A stretch of DNA of 64,000 bases from Patellaria atrata CBS 101060 (Eukaryota; Ascomycota; Dothideomycetes; Patellariales; Patellariaceae). Positions 22,242 through 34,300 of this stretch are shown here, one piece after another. The stretch is taken from the NCBI GenBank assembly GCA_010093705.1, contig MU006120.1:69514-133513 (forward strand), in the 5' to 3' direction. The position numbers were made by a program, and so were the translations under genes. Under the pieces are notes generated by a model, which was not told the origin of the DNA, did no database searches, and was given only the letters and a program-made list of their open reading frames with translations. Every line of letters begins with the position of its first letter. Position 1 is the first letter of the stretch.

Positions 22242-22424
22242 AATCTTGAACAGTACCTGGATCGGCGGGTCGCACAACTGATACGGCGAGACGGGCGTTT
22301 TTCCGCACAGAAAAATGTCGAGTCACTAGCAAAGTGGATGGATATTCGCGGCTTTGTCTCGAAATGACTGAAAGAGGATAACCCTGCTGAGAGGGGCTAA
22401 AGGAGGGGGTCGGATAGGGCCACT

Positions 22425-22458
22425 GGGGGGAGGGGGGGAGGGGGTGGTTCGAGGGGGG
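22425..22458 (+). repeat. G-run cluster with G-quadruplex potential
   Basis: Four G tracts of 5-7 bases (22425-22430, 22432-22438, 22440-22444, 22453-22458) with short spacers, about 340 bases upstream of the Ecl1-like start. Confidence 0.6.
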
Positions 22459-22631
22459 CCAATTTGGGCCTTATCTCGATACCACTTGGTTCCTGCAAGG
22501 GCATTGTGTTAGATAAGAATTTCAGCCAGGCACATCATCAATTCTCGCCGTGCGAACATAAGGGACTATGAGGTAATCGCTTATTCCCGCTAAGATGATG
22601 ATGGTACTTCATAAGGAAAACTCCTTTTGAA

Positions 22632-22705
22632 ATGGAGAATGGAGAATGGAGGATGGATGATGGAGCATGGAGGATGGAGCATGGAGGATGGAGCATGGAG
22701 CATGG
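22632..22705. repeat. Seven-base minisatellite (GGAGCAT/GGAGGAT)
   Basis: About ten imperfect copies of a 7-base unit, GGAGNAT or GGATGAT, in non-coding DNA. Confidence 0.8.
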
Positions 22706-22964
22706 GATTTGCTTACAATGACGTTGGAGCCTTCCTCGTTAGGAGCTGCGCTGAAAGGAAGAAGGAGCGTACGGTGACCTAGCTCTGGTTCTAGGTAACG
22801 ACTGCTTCACCTCGGTCCCGGGTGCAAGACAAGCCTCTGTTTAAGCTTCGTTGCAGTCAATTACTCTTCTGTCGTGTTGCCGTGCACAATTGATCGAGGA
22901 GTACAAAGTCAAGTATGGACGACGGGTGTGGTGGAACGAATTGAATTTTTGGTTGTTCAATGGC

Positions 22965-23336
22965 TTATCGAAGATTGCTTGAGGAACAATGGCTGATTTG
23001 GAAACGGATTATAAAGAAGTACAGATATGGATGACTGTGTGGATAATGGCCGTGTGGATAATGGCTGTGTGGATAATGGCTGTGTGGATAATGGAAGTGT
23101 GGACGTTTCCTTTTGGTTTCTTTGACATTCAAAAGGTAGTGGATTGAGGGAACCCTAAGATTATTATACCCAAAAGTCAAGAAAGCATTTACTTCAAGCT
23201 CGGCGGCTTCCATATGATGGCGATAGATAATGCTTTCATCCCTATCATCCAGCGCATCATCAACCGAATCAAGACCAGAGGACGATTTTTTTCGGCGACG
23301 GCTTCCATTCACCCCACTGCTTTTCTCCACTGTCAC
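22965..23336 (-). CDS. Doubtful small ORF containing a PHSHY repeat
   Basis: A 123-codon open frame. The N-terminal half (MTVEKSSGVNGSRRRKKSSS, then ESIIYRHHMEAAELEVNAF) looks like ordinary protein, and the C-terminal half is the translation of the 15-base tandem repeat. A GTATAA donor lies near 23170, so the real gene, if any, may splice out the repeat. No family recognised. Confidence 0.25.
   Translation of the reverse strand: MTVEKSSGVNGSRRRKKSSSGLDSVDDALDDRDESIIYRHHMEAAELEVNAFLTFGYNNLRVPSIHYLLNVKETKRKRPHFHYPHSHYPHSHYPHGHYPHSHPYLYFFIIRFQISHCSSSNLR
23036..23103. repeat. 15-base tandem repeat
   Basis: Between four and five near-identical copies of GTGTGGATAATGGCT. On the minus strand the unit would encode a repeated PHSHY peptide in an open frame (22965-23336), but that frame is not otherwise convincing. 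Confidence 0.85.
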
Positions 23337-23931
23337 AAGGCAGTTGCAGTGGGATTTTGCAGGCCTTGAATGCCCCGAGAAACTCTCTTTCAGTTTTACC
23401 GTCCGCCCTTTGGCTACAGTTAGTTACTAAAGTAGTCAACATCAAGGTGTTCGGCGGGTGCTATAATAATTTGCAGATGCGGGGATCTCTGCTACCAGAT
23501 GCCACGCCTACATCTTCCCCGGAACCTATTGGTTTAGAAACTACGGAGTATATTGTGAACTATTGTAACTCTACACTTCGAACCGTGGCGCTCTCAATGC
23601 TGAATTCACTGGTTCTAACATGTTGGAAATAGAGTCAAACAAAGAAAAAAAAAAAAAAGGAAAGTGACGGAGCTTCCACCGATGTACGGACAGCGTCAAG
23701 ACATCATAGAATACAAATTCGAGAATGTTCATAGAGTACAGTGATGACCCTGCGGCTTAACATTTTGCATTCCAAAAGAGTATGTCCATCCGTATTAACA
23801 AGATGGACGGAATACCTTATCGACTTATCAGTAAACGGTCGCTTACTTCGGCAACGCATTTTATCTTTAGTACTGGCCAATAGGCATTCATAGAAGCATA
23901 TCTGGCATTCCTCACTCAGGAGAAGACCTCC

Positions 23932-23967
23932 AAGAGCTCAAAGATCACCATGATGGTGAAGGTCTTC
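23932..23967. repeat. Hairpin with nested palindrome
   Basis: GAAGACCT (23932-23939) pairs with AGGTCTTC (23960-23967). Inside, TCACCAT-G-ATGGTGA (23945-23959) is a perfect palindrome around one base. It lies in the spacer downstream of EFM3. Confidence 0.6.
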
Positions 23968-24317
23968 AACATTCTTTTCTGTCAGGCACGACAATTTGGA
24001 AGATTCGAAGCACAGAGCGGCTCATATGCAAGTAAGCTCAAAAACTGATCCTTTTTACTCTAAAGGTAAATCTGAGACCCACATGGTCTTAAGCCCATAT
24101 ATTCCTATGTGATACGAATCACATAAAAATTCTTCTTTAGGGCATTTTGCATGGTAAGGCGTGATTGCTAGAGCCATCAGCGTCCTCACCATCTAGGCTG
24201 ACTCATATTCCACTCATTCAAGGTTATTTGTTGATGCTAAAGCAGGAGTGCCTGTCGGTTACCAAATGTCCTTGTTTCTGGGGAATGCTAAAATTATCCC
24301 TGGTACTGTACAGATGA

Positions 24318-25612
24318 TTAGTACCTCGATGGATCATGTCTTCCTGGAGACTGAGTGATATGTAAGATTTTAATTGGTGTCCCGGTAGGGTAAAAGAGCC
24401 CCCTTTGCTGGGTTTCAGGCACCTGAACATATTCAATCATATTGGCTTCGAGCTTGTGCCTGGCTAAGATTCAATCAAGGTCAGCTCTGAATCTTATAAC
24501 CATCTAGTGTAGTCTTCATCCTCTGCTTACCACAAGCTGCTAAGAATGACTGGAACGTCTTTTCATTCCGTATTGTAGCAGCAATGAGAACATCTGCAGT
24601 TGGACATAGAGCTAATAGCTCCCGGAGCGTAGAGACTAGTGAGGGAATCACGGATTTATCGTAAGTCTGCATCCCTGGTTACGAATTCTCCTCTGGTTGA
24701 AACTATCGAACGTGGATACTTACCACGTCAGCTCCAATGATCAGGCCGTAAGGTTCATCTGTAATAGTCTCTCCGTATGAAAACTCGGAAATTGACCACC
24801 CCCAGCGTAATACTCCAGCTTCTACACGTCTGTCTGCATCTTGATCATTGAGGAAGATATTAGTATTCAGGGAATCGACGATGCCTTCGTCACCATCTGT
24901 TGCTGTGACGTGCTTTGCGCCAAGGTGTTTTGCACAAAGAATCGATACAAAGCCAGTTCCTGCTCCTAGCTCAAGAATATTTTTTCCGCTGACATAATTC
25001 TTGCCATCATTACTAGAGAGAAATGCACCCAAATGAAGTGCAGCTTCCCAGGTGCGTAGTCCAGTGGTTCCTGTGGATGAAATAACAGAACGAGACTCAA
25101 GTAGGGTCACAGTTCGATCAGAAGAAGGTTCGGATTCTGATGTAAGTAAGGAATATGTTACATACGACTTCTGCTGTGCAGCGTCCGCTTCAGAAAGTAA
25201 TTTGGAGCTCAGTAGTTCTGATAGAGAAGACATCAAATCATCAGATATTTCCTACGGTGAAGAAAATCCCATCATAGGTTAGTATATACATGACATAAAA
25301 TGTTTGGAAATTGCGTGATATGACAAAGAGATAAAACTAAGGAGAAACCAGGAGTCGTACATCCTCTTCCGGGTCATCAATTGAGCTTTCGATCTTACGT
25401 ATCAATTCCTTGAGCACACGCAATCTATAACGCTCGGGAGGTGGATACTGAATGTTATCGAGATCAAACATATTCTTAAAGATCCATTCTTGTGAAATTG
25501 GACTTTTGAGCGTGACGGACTCCGGCCACCTCAAAGCATGAAGATCTACAAGTTGGAAGAACTGACGGCGTAAGAAAATCAACCCCTGCTGCATTTCATC
25601 TGAATGACTCAT
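24318..25612 (-). CDS. efm3: Protein-lysine N-methyltransferase EFM3 (FAM86 family, eEF2)
   Basis: SAM-dependent methyltransferase expected to trimethylate a lysine of elongation factor 2. Four exons, 25612-25361, 25251-24724, 24666-24531 and 24463-24318, give 353 aa, each join supported by protein continuity. The N-terminus (LIFLRRQFFQLVDLHALRWP) matches the FAM86 N-terminal domain. The methyltransferase-16 fold has motif I KNILELGAGTGFVS, TGLRTWEAALHLGAF (the TW-AA pair typical of the family), the acidic ATDGD after motif I, and YGLIIGADV before the next join. The last exon supplies RGLFYPTGTPIKIL, the conserved end. It is divergent from the ribosomal protein S24 gene, a plausible translation-related promoter pair. 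Confidence 0.92.
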
Positions 25613-25951
25613 GATAAAAATGGAATATAAATAAAATTAATCGAAAATGAACAAGTATTAACAGATTTATGAGATCCTGCGATATGGTGATGTACGGAAG
25701 TACTTTTGTTCTTCTTAGAGGTTTAAGCGAAACGGTTAGCGTGCCAAGTCGCACGCAAACTTCGGTCAACATCGATTTTCCATAATTCGATGAGTATTTC
25801 CAACGACAACTGAGGGCGGCATCATAACTCTTGGAAAGAAGTATTGTCCCCTACTCAATCAAGTATGTTATACTCAGATCTACAATTTTGTGATAATGCA
25901 GAAATTCTAACGCGTTCAACAGCTCGTCTCAGTTCGCATAAGTCGCCCAAC
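25613..25951. promoter_or_regulatory. Divergent promoter, EFM3 / S24
   Basis: 339 bases between the two starts. No TATA box is evident; both promoters must be here. Confidence 0.6.
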
Positions 25952-26511
25952 ATGGCCGACGCTCAAGTCACCTTGCGCACGCGCAAGTTCATCCGTAACC
26001 CTCTTCTCGGACGCAAGCAGATGGTCGTGTAAGTGGCATGGAAATAGAAAATTGCACAATGGCGTTGGATAAAGATTCTGATGAGTTGGGATTACAGTGA
26101 CGTCCTCCACCCAAACCGAGCCAATGTCTCCAAGGACGAACTCCGTGGCAAGCTCGCTGAGCTTTACAAGACCAACAAGGACACTGTTTCTGTCTTCGGT
26201 TTCAGGACACAGTATGGTGGTGGCAAGAGCACTGGTTTCGCACTCATCTACGATTCAGCCGAAGCGATAAAGAAATTTGAGCCGCACTACAGGCTCGTCA
26301 GGATCGGACAGGCTCAGAAGATTGAGAAGGCTAGCAGACAACAACGTACGTACACACTAGTAAAAATTGATAGGAATAGTGGCTGGGATATTGGTGTGAT
26401 GAAACATTGGGCTGACGGATATTTTGAACAGGCAAGCAACGCAAGAACCGATCTAAGGAGTTCCGAGGCACTGCGAAGACGAAGGGTGGTGCGAAGAAGG
26501 ACAAGAAATAA
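25952..26511 (+). CDS. rps24: 40S ribosomal protein S24 (eS24)
   Basis: Component of the small ribosomal subunit. Exons 25952-26028, 26098-26345 and 26432-26511 give 134 aa, the normal length for the family. Conserved blocks run through all exons: [60 protein letters not shown], and a basic C-terminus [20 protein letters not shown]. The short exon 1 and the large first introns relative to the coding length are typical of fungal ribosomal protein genes. The start is set by [13 protein letters not shown]. Confidence 0.97.
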
Positions 26512-27224
26512 ACAGTTCTCAGATTACGGGGGTATGGGACGGATTATGCATTGCATATTCATGGTGCTGAAGACGGGGTTTGGAATGTACATTACGTACG
26601 CCTGAATAAACTCTTGCATCTCAATCGGCATTCACGGCGCGATTATATGGAGTTACACAAGAAAGATACAAACTGTCTATGACCCCAGATCATGGACCAT
26701 GCTTTGAACGACCTACTGGATCAAGTATATCTTCACCACGAACATAACCGTCGAGCATGAAACTGCCCCTCATCTATAGCTCATACCTTCCATTTTAGAT
26801 CGCGCGCGAATAATTACTCGACGGGACACTTATACCGGGTTTTGCTCAGCTAGAAACACGCGATAAGACGAGGAACGCCACTGTGCTAGAGTTGGGTTTC
26901 ATCGCTTATTTTATCCGCCGTTCTGTGAAACTTGTTAGGTCCTTGGACTACAACGCACTTCAAACACTACAGTTCTTATCCTGTTCGCTGGTAGAAACTC
27001 AAGGCCATTATAGGAAGGATCCTTACGTGCCCTCGGTACAACTTGCACTGTAATTGCTGTACATTTGCCCTCCCCATGCATCCGCCACATTAAGCATTAA
27101 ATAGCTCCTATATGCAGTTTTACGTGCCTACTGAACACAAGTCCGCAGATATATCATGCGTACTATCGTTATACATATAATCATACGGAACTCACTCTCC
27201 CCTTCTCGGCGGCCCCATTCTCTC
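26512..27224. other. Spacer between S24 and Swc2
   Basis: About 700 bases holding the converging 3' ends of S24 and Swc2. No gene seen. Confidence 0.5.
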
Positions 27225-28955
27225 TCAACCCACCTCCATCTTCCCCACCGCTTCCTCCTGCTTCCCTTCTGCCCCTTTCGCATCCCTCTTCCAAAACCGC
27301 TCCGGCACCCCATACGCCGGCCGCCCACCCAGCGGCACATCATAAGCGGGTCCGACAAAAGCGCCCAGAAGATTACTCCACTGATATTTCCCCGCCACAA
27401 GCCGACAAATGCATTTGTACGCGTAGGCATCGTGGTATGCAAGGCCAGTTTGAGGATCCAGGTACCTCGCGGGAAGAGCGGTGATCGCGCAGGGGGTTGG
27501 TGTAGTTTTGCACAATTTCCCTTTCTGCCACTCGAACAGCACTCTCAGCAGCGGTTCTCTATCTCGAGTCTTCGCATCCCCCAAATCGTCGAAATTCTGG
27601 AGAGATATCATGTTTCGTATTGCCCTCTCTACTGTTTTCCTGGGTGGGAGTGGGGGTTGTGTCGCTTGTGGAGCGGCGGGTGGGACGAGGGGAGGTCCGG
27701 GTGGGTATTGGTAGAGTGCGTTGTGGTCGCGTTGTTCTGGGGGTAGGGAGGCCCAGTAGTGTATACCGTCTAGGAAACCGGGGGGCCCTTGAGGCGGGCC
27801 GAACATGATTGTGCTTGGGTAGGGTGCTATATGGGTTGGAGGTTGAGGATAATGGGATGGATTTTGGGTCTGTTGCGCTTGAGGTGAATTATCCGGGGGT
27901 TCGTTTTCTATGGATGCTGCTTCGTCCCTTAGTTCTGCGATTGCTTTGCTGCATGCTTTTCCGCCTATGTGTTTTACTTTATCGTTTATCCAGACGGCGG
28001 GACCACTCCAGAACCTGATAAAGGGACCGTCGAGTTTCCGGTTCTTGAGTGCTTCGAGACGCGCACGTTGTTCTTCTTCCCGCCGTCGCTCGCTTTCTTC
28101 CCAGTGTGATAGACTATGGCGGTTCTCTTCTTCCACTCGGGCGGCGCGGGCGAGACGATCGGCTTGCGTCATTGCTTTGGGTTTGTTGGCTTCTTTGCGC
28201 TTCTCGGCAGCTTCCATGTTCGCTAGAATCCGCCGTCTATTCACCTCCGTGCTTTCTATGCGCTTATATGTCTCTTGCTTGTTCTTGACTGTGAGCGTGC
28301 GGGAAGAGGAACGTGCGGTCAAACCGTCTGTCGGTAGGTAGGATGTTCTCTCGGACTTCTTGCGCGGCCGAGACTCAGGTTCAACTGGTATCGTGGGTGT
28401 TTCTGACTTCGAGGGAGCATCTGGCGCATCAGACTTCGAAGGCAATTCCGGCGCGATCTTTACCTTCTTCCTCTTAGCCTGTTGAAACAGCCCACCTCCT
28501 ACTCCAGCCTTTCTTTTCTTTAGCTTCTCCGCCCTCTCTAGCTTCTTCAGCTCCCTTTCCCCGGCCTCTTCATCCTGCTCCGCATCGCCCTCATCCTCCC
28601 TCTCGTCACCGGAAGACTCTAGTGCGATATCTTCCTCGACATCAGTCACTTCGAACTCGTCGTCCTCGGCCACCTCGGCGAAGATGGCTTGCATTTCCTC
28701 TGGTAGGTCTTCGGGTGGTATCGCTTCTTCTTCTATTGAGACTTGCCCGATAAGAGTCGCCATGCGATTCCCTGCATTGGCGCGTCGGGCGCGTGAGCGC
28801 ACCATTGAGGGTTCTTCTTCTTCATCTTCGCTGCTAGAGGATGCTGCCGCGATTGGGGCAGGTTCGTCATGTTCCAACATTATGTTGTCCGAGATATAAG
28901 GCTCCTCAGCCGGCGCTTCATTTTCATCCCGCTGCTCATCCCCTTCGTTCGCCAT
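27225..28955 (-). CDS. swc2: SWR1-complex subunit Swc2/Vps72 (YL1)
   Basis: Subunit of the SWR1 chromatin remodeller that binds histone H2A.Z-H2B and helps exchange it into nucleosomes. Single exon, 576 aa. The N-terminal YL1 region has RSRARRANAGNRMATLIG, then a long acidic stretch (VEEDIALESSGDEREDEGDA), basic KKRKAGVGGGLFQQAKRKK, and SERTSYLPTD, which aligns with the conserved H2A.Z-binding core. The C-terminal YL1_C domain reads CAITALPARYLDPQTGLAYH followed by AYKCICRLVAGKYQW. The Pro-rich linker (PPGPPLVPPAAPQATQPPLP) is lineage-variable. Start at the ATG that opens MANEGDEQRDENEAP. Confidence 0.95.
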   Translation of the reverse strand: MANEGDEQRDENEAPAEEPYISDNIMLEHDEPAPIAAASSSSEDEEEEPSMVRSRARRANAGNRMATLIGQVSIEEEAIPPEDLPEEMQAIFAEVAEDDEFEVTDVEEDIALESSGDEREDEGDAEQDEEAGERELKKLERAEKLKKRKAGVGGGLFQQAKRKKVKIAPELPSKSDAPDAPSKSETPTIPVEPESRPRKKSERTSYLPTDGLTARSSSRTLTVKNKQETYKRIESTEVNRRRILANMEAAEKRKEANKPKAMTQADRLARAARVEEENRHSLSHWEESERRREEEQRARLEALKNRKLDGPFIRFWSGPAVWINDKVKHIGGKACSKAIAELRDEAASIENEPPDNSPQAQQTQNPSHYPQPPTHIAPYPSTIMFGPPQGPPGFLDGIHYWASLPPEQRDHNALYQYPPGPPLVPPAAPQATQPPLPPRKTVERAIRNMISLQNFDDLGDAKTRDREPLLRVLFEWQKGKLCKTTPTPCAITALPARYLDPQTGLAYHDAYAYKCICRLVAGKYQWSNLLGAFVGPAYDVPLGGRPAYGVPERFWKRDAKGAEGKQEEAVGKMEVG

Positions 28956-31372
28956 GGCGAATTATCACGTATGTTTTCGTAGGAGGTAGTCGGTTTCGGC
29001 AGTCGAGGTAGTCTGTAGGTGTCGATCAATAACACATAGGGTTTCTAGAGCAGTTCGAAGCATGGAAGTTAGGGTATTAGGATGACCTTTAAGTCGCAGG
29101 TACACAGACCGGTGGGGACTCAGAAATACCGGGAAGCCAAGCCCGTAAGACGGCGGAGCGGAGTGGAGTTTGGCGGTAGGACTGGGACTGGGCTAGAACT
29201 ACAAATATCGCTTGGCTGTTTTCCTTAGGGCTAAACACACTAACTTTTAGCTTCCCACGCTTCTGTTTCATAAGATCCTCACCAGTCTGGGGAACCTGAA
29301 CTTCACTTTTCACAATATTAAAGTACAGTAGTTTGTAGGAGGATTACTGTACTACAATAACTAAGCCTTTACTCCCACCATTGTTCAGTATAAATGATCT
29401 CCTCTCATATTTAGATTTTCCGTAGAGTATAAGATGATCAAGTGGGTACGAAGTACTGTATCGTATCACTCTTCTCGAGGCGTCTGTACAACTCCACCAA
29501 ACTACTCCTTCAGGCACTGTACAAGCCAACGTCTCACAGCTTTAGGCATTAAACACAAGGCCTACTTAAAAGGTGGAAATTCGGTTATACTAACGTCGAG
29601 AAGAGAGCATTGAACACTGGACTCCTGCAGAGGACAACAAGTACATGCGAGTACCACAATGCTGTTTCATGCCTCAGTTCGATAGAACCATCAGGTATCC
29701 CTTATGCCACAGCGTAACCTTCTAGAAAAGAGACAACCCGTGTAAAGATACCCTGACTCTTTAGCAACATGAATCGAGCATTCACGAAGATACCCCAGAG
29801 AGAATCATAAGGTTTGAAGTTGATGCTTCTGTTTTCTCAAGCCTCTCTCATACTTGAAGCACCATGGAGTGTTTCAGAACGGTGATTGCGGATGCTTCAG
29901 CTGCGTCCTTACAGCCAGTAGATAGACGTTAAGAACGCCGGGAAGTTCTATGCAGCTTATTCCAGAACCAGTCAGGACGTTTCTACTAGCAAAGAGTACA
30001 GTACACTGTTCTGAAGATCAAGTGGATATACAACTGATCCTGGGGATTGACAAGCAATTGCGTTTCTTGGAATCTGTATAGCAAGATGGTGACAGGAGAG
30101 ACACGATACATCAGGAAACTGGCCTGGCTGGTATCAGAACGAGCATTAACAGAGCGGTTAATGGGCCCGTTTGATCGCCAATTTTACCCACCTGGGGATT
30201 CTTGAAGTTGAGGGGAGGAGGTGCTGCCGGGAGGAGGATGAGGATACTAATAGTAAATAATAAAGAAATGAAATCCCCTCGATGTTCGTTTCTTTTCGCC
30301 GGTGCGCAGTATTTTGTCCTTGATATTATTTCGGAATTTCAAGTCGTCAGCGATCGTCTTAAGGTTGTTCGGCTCCCAGCTCGTTGTTGGCCCGCGGCGC
30401 CCACCTCCCGTCTTCTTCTCTTCCCCGGGCCCTGCCTGTTTTGGATAAGAGCCTTCGTTCTCTTTCTCCTCCTCCCCCAGTACCCGCAAGTCTCCCCTAA
30501 CAGCTCACACCCCCATCCTCCCTCCACCAATTCCTCCCACCACCCGACATCCATTTTGCTACACCTTTTTTTCCTCACCCTTACTTTCTCATCCTTTACA
30601 TCCTCTTTCTTCTACAGTCACTTGTCAGTCATAATCTGCTTGCCCTCGTGACTCCTAATCGACGCTTGTTGCAACCGTTCTCTACACTTCTCCAGACCCT
30701 GCTGACCGCAAAAGCAGCCTGTCTATTTGCAGCATCTCCTGAAATCTGTATCATAATCTAATCCAAATCAACAGCGATTCGCAACAGTCGTACTACACTG
30801 CTAACGCCGCGTATCCTTCTGTTTCCTCGGCCCAATTCGTCGCTCCTTTACCTTCATCACTCCTATACTCAATCTGTTTCCAGCGATTTTTGCATTAGGA
30901 GATATCAGTCATACGCAAAACTCCCGCAACTACCGAGCATCGCCTTGCTTCTCAATTTCGAACTCAATTCGACTCTGGAACCTGCATCATCAACCAACCC
31001 AATCTGCTTGCTAAGCGCATCTACGGTACAACTTCTCGAGTGCTGGCAGCGATTGACTTGCTCAGGACACTCTAAGGAGCAGCATACATAAGCCAATCTA
31101 TTGCACTTCTAGTCAGCAGGTCTGTGACTTTAAATTTGGTTTTCGAGTACGCGACTCGCTGGTACTTGTATATTGTAGACGGGACATCAGACTTTGAAGG
31201 CATTCCCATATCCGGTCATATCGGGCACCATCTGGCGTACCCATCTACACTCCTTCGGCCGGTACCATTCGACAATACAGTTTAATCTGGTCATGGTAAT
31301 CAAGAGCACATAGATTTCATACAACGCATTGACAACATCCACGCAATCCATCTATCGGCTCCCTAATTAATA
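28956..31372. promoter_or_regulatory. Long spacer and pyrimidine-rich leader before the PUF gene
   Basis: About 2.4 kb between diverging Swc2 and PUF genes. From roughly 30390 to 30900 the plus strand is strongly CT-rich, typical of a strong promoter or a long 5' UTR of a filamentous-fungal regulator. Several TACAGTA motifs lie at 29325-29520 and near 29997. The 149-codon ORF here is a product of the CT bias. Confidence 0.55.
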
Positions 31373-34300
31373 ATGGGCCCAAGTTCACGACCTGAACACC
31401 ATATCAATCTGAACTTTGTCCCCAATCTTACCCCTAATCAGTCCCGATCGGGCTCCTCGACTGCTGCAACATCTCCAATCGAACCTCCCACAAGCAATCC
31501 TAGAAGCTTTCCAATGACTGGCGGAAGCGGACTGGGGAATACAGCCTCAGGCTCAAGGCTAGGGGCAGGCTCTCCATCGCATGAATACGGCGGCAGTAGG
31601 CTCTACTCAAAACGGTAAGCTATAACCTGGAAATAAATCCATTATGCTTAGCCTCGAAACTAATTAATACAGTGCTCGTGAAATACAGGCTCAAGAAGGT
31701 CTTGGTCCTCAAGTATGGGGTCCACCCACGAGCGGGCATTCGACACCTTTGCGTGAAACGATTCCTGAATCTCCCAATGCGGACTCATTTCCCGACTTCA
31801 ACCAACCCTCGTCGGAATTACCCACCTCCCAAACAACCAGTAGAAGGACTCGTGCCGGCACTCTACCATCCCGATTCTCCCCTTCAGGTGGTCCTCCGGG
31901 TCTGGCTATCCCAGCATCGCTCCTTACAAAGACCGCTCTTCCAACGCCATCTCGAAGTCCTTTCAATGCAGGCTCTAGTACCCCTACCGAGATTCCTGGG
32001 TTTGCAACCGCCGCATCTGCTGCAGCAAAGTCAAAGTTGCTATCGCGTCTAAGGGCCGACTCCATGCCCCAACATGTCAACTTTCTAACGGCCAACCGAA
32101 ACCCCTTCGGTCCGTCTCTGTTCTCAACTAACTGGTCGACTGGCCGTGATCGATCCAGTACACTTATGAGTATTCAATCTTCCAATGCGCCAACGTCTCC
32201 CGCACAATCATCTTTCTCCAAAGATTCTCTCATTGATGCGGAAGTTAAAACTCTGGATTATCTGGGTCTTGTTGATACACCACAACAATCTCGCGCCACT
32301 CTGGCTCCATCAGACATCGAGATGCTTCTAGAACAACAGCGAATCATGGCTCAGAATCCTTCCTTAGCAGCGCTTAAGAATGCCAACCGATTCAGGTCCT
32401 ATTCTGTGAACGCAAAGGAGAAGTATGCTGAGGACGACGAAGATGATTACGGTGCTTATCCTGGGAATTACAGTGGAACCCTCACCCCATCCGGTGATAA
32501 CAATGCAGCTGCCTTAGCTATTCAAGAGGCAGTTCGCCAACATAACCTTGAGGTCCAAGCATTTGCTAATTTCGCGAGTGCTAGCCGACCAAGAGCTAGG
32601 ACCGCTGGTGTCCTTGATTCTCCCTCTTCCCGGTTGATGCGAAGCTATCTTCCTGCGCCTTCTCGGCTTGATAGTAGTATTAATGCTACTGACATGAATC
32701 TATCGGAAGAGGCCGAGTATAGTGGTCTTGCAGAAGCCGTTCATAACATGCACCTGAATGTTAAGCCTGCCCTCGAGACTCCAGGAGAGGAACACATCGG
32801 AGAGGGACCAACAAGAGCACTCTGGCTTGGAAATATCCCTTCCTCAACTACTGTCTCCTCCCTCAATGTTATATTCAATCCCTTTGGCCCTATTGAATCT
32901 ACTCGCGTTTTAACCCATAAGAATTGTGGTTTCGTCAATTTCGAGAACACTGAGAGTGCAATGCGTGCTAGGAATCAATTGAACAACAAAGAAATATTCC
33001 CCGGCGCTGGCCCAGTCAAGATCGGATATGCCAAAGTGCCCAGTGCAACTGGTACTCCTGCTCATAACGGCTACTTTCCATCTCCTAGTCCAGACCCACA
33101 GTCCAAGATGCAAGGTGATGCTGCAACTTCCGGCCTTACTGGCACTGGTAACGTTCAAGGTCCTAGTGAGAGCCAAGCAGACATCGCTCCACCTACGCTC
33201 TCTACCCCTAACTTACCGGACATTAGGGGAGAAATCTTTAGAATCGTCAAGGATTTAGGCGCTACTGACGACGAGCAAGCTCGTATTGCCTCGGCAGTCG
33301 ATGAAGTCATTGCCTATAACGATTATCGACCCGAAATTCCTCAAATCCCAGAACCAAGTCACAACCGTGTACATGACGCTCCGAGACTCCGAGAAATCCG
33401 CAAGCGTATCGACAACAACTCTTGTAGCCAAGCTGATATCGAAGAGATTGCCGTGAACATGCTTCCTGAAATCGCTGAACTATCTTCCGATTACCTGGGC
33501 AATACTGTCGTTCAGAAGCTGTTCGAGTTCTGCTCCGAAACGGTCAAGGAGGCTATGTTGAGGGAAATTTCGCCTCATATGGCCGAAATTGGCGTGCATA
33601 AGAATGGTACTTGGGCTGCTCAAAAAATCATTGACGTCGCCCGCGCGCCAAACTTGACGAAAATGATTGTTGATAGTCTACGCCCTTATTCGGTTCTACT
33701 CTTCATGGATCAATTCGGCAATTATGTCATGCAAGGTTGTCTTAGGTATGGAGCACCCTTGAACAATTTCATATTCGAGGTTATGCTCTCCCGACTCTGG
33801 GAACTTGCGCAGAGTAGATTCGGTGCTAGAGCAATGCGGGCTTGTCTTGAAAGTCATCACGCTACTAAGGACCAACAGCGCATGATCGCTGCTGCTATTG
33901 CTCTTCACAGTGTTCAATTGGCTACAAATACCAATGGCGCGCTCCTGTTAACTTGGTTTTTGGATACCTGTACCTTCCCACGACGACGAACCGTTTTGGC
34001 TCCTCGCCTGGTCCCACATCTTGTCCATCTCTGCACACACAAGGTCGCCTACTTGACTGTTCTCAAGATCATTAACCAAAGGAATGAATCAGAAGCGCGT
34101 GATACAATTCTTCAGGCTCTGTTCTTCTCACCAAATGATAGGGTTCTCGAGGATATCCTCCTTGATCAAAGCTGTGGTGCGACACTCATCTTCAAGGTGC
34201 TTACCACACCTTTCTTTGATGAAGCCCTTCGACCTGAGGTGGTTCAAAACGTCCGCAATGTACTACTCCGGATCAAAGCTCAGCCTGCACAAGGCTATAA

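Noticed and set aside
27156-28341. Plus-strand ORFs opposite Swc2
   Set aside because: Shadow frames of a clearly conserved gene on the minus strand.
30202-30651. 149-codon ORF upstream of the PUF gene
   Set aside because: Its Ser/Leu/Phe/Pro-rich sequence is the translation of a CT-rich leader; no family signal or splice partner.
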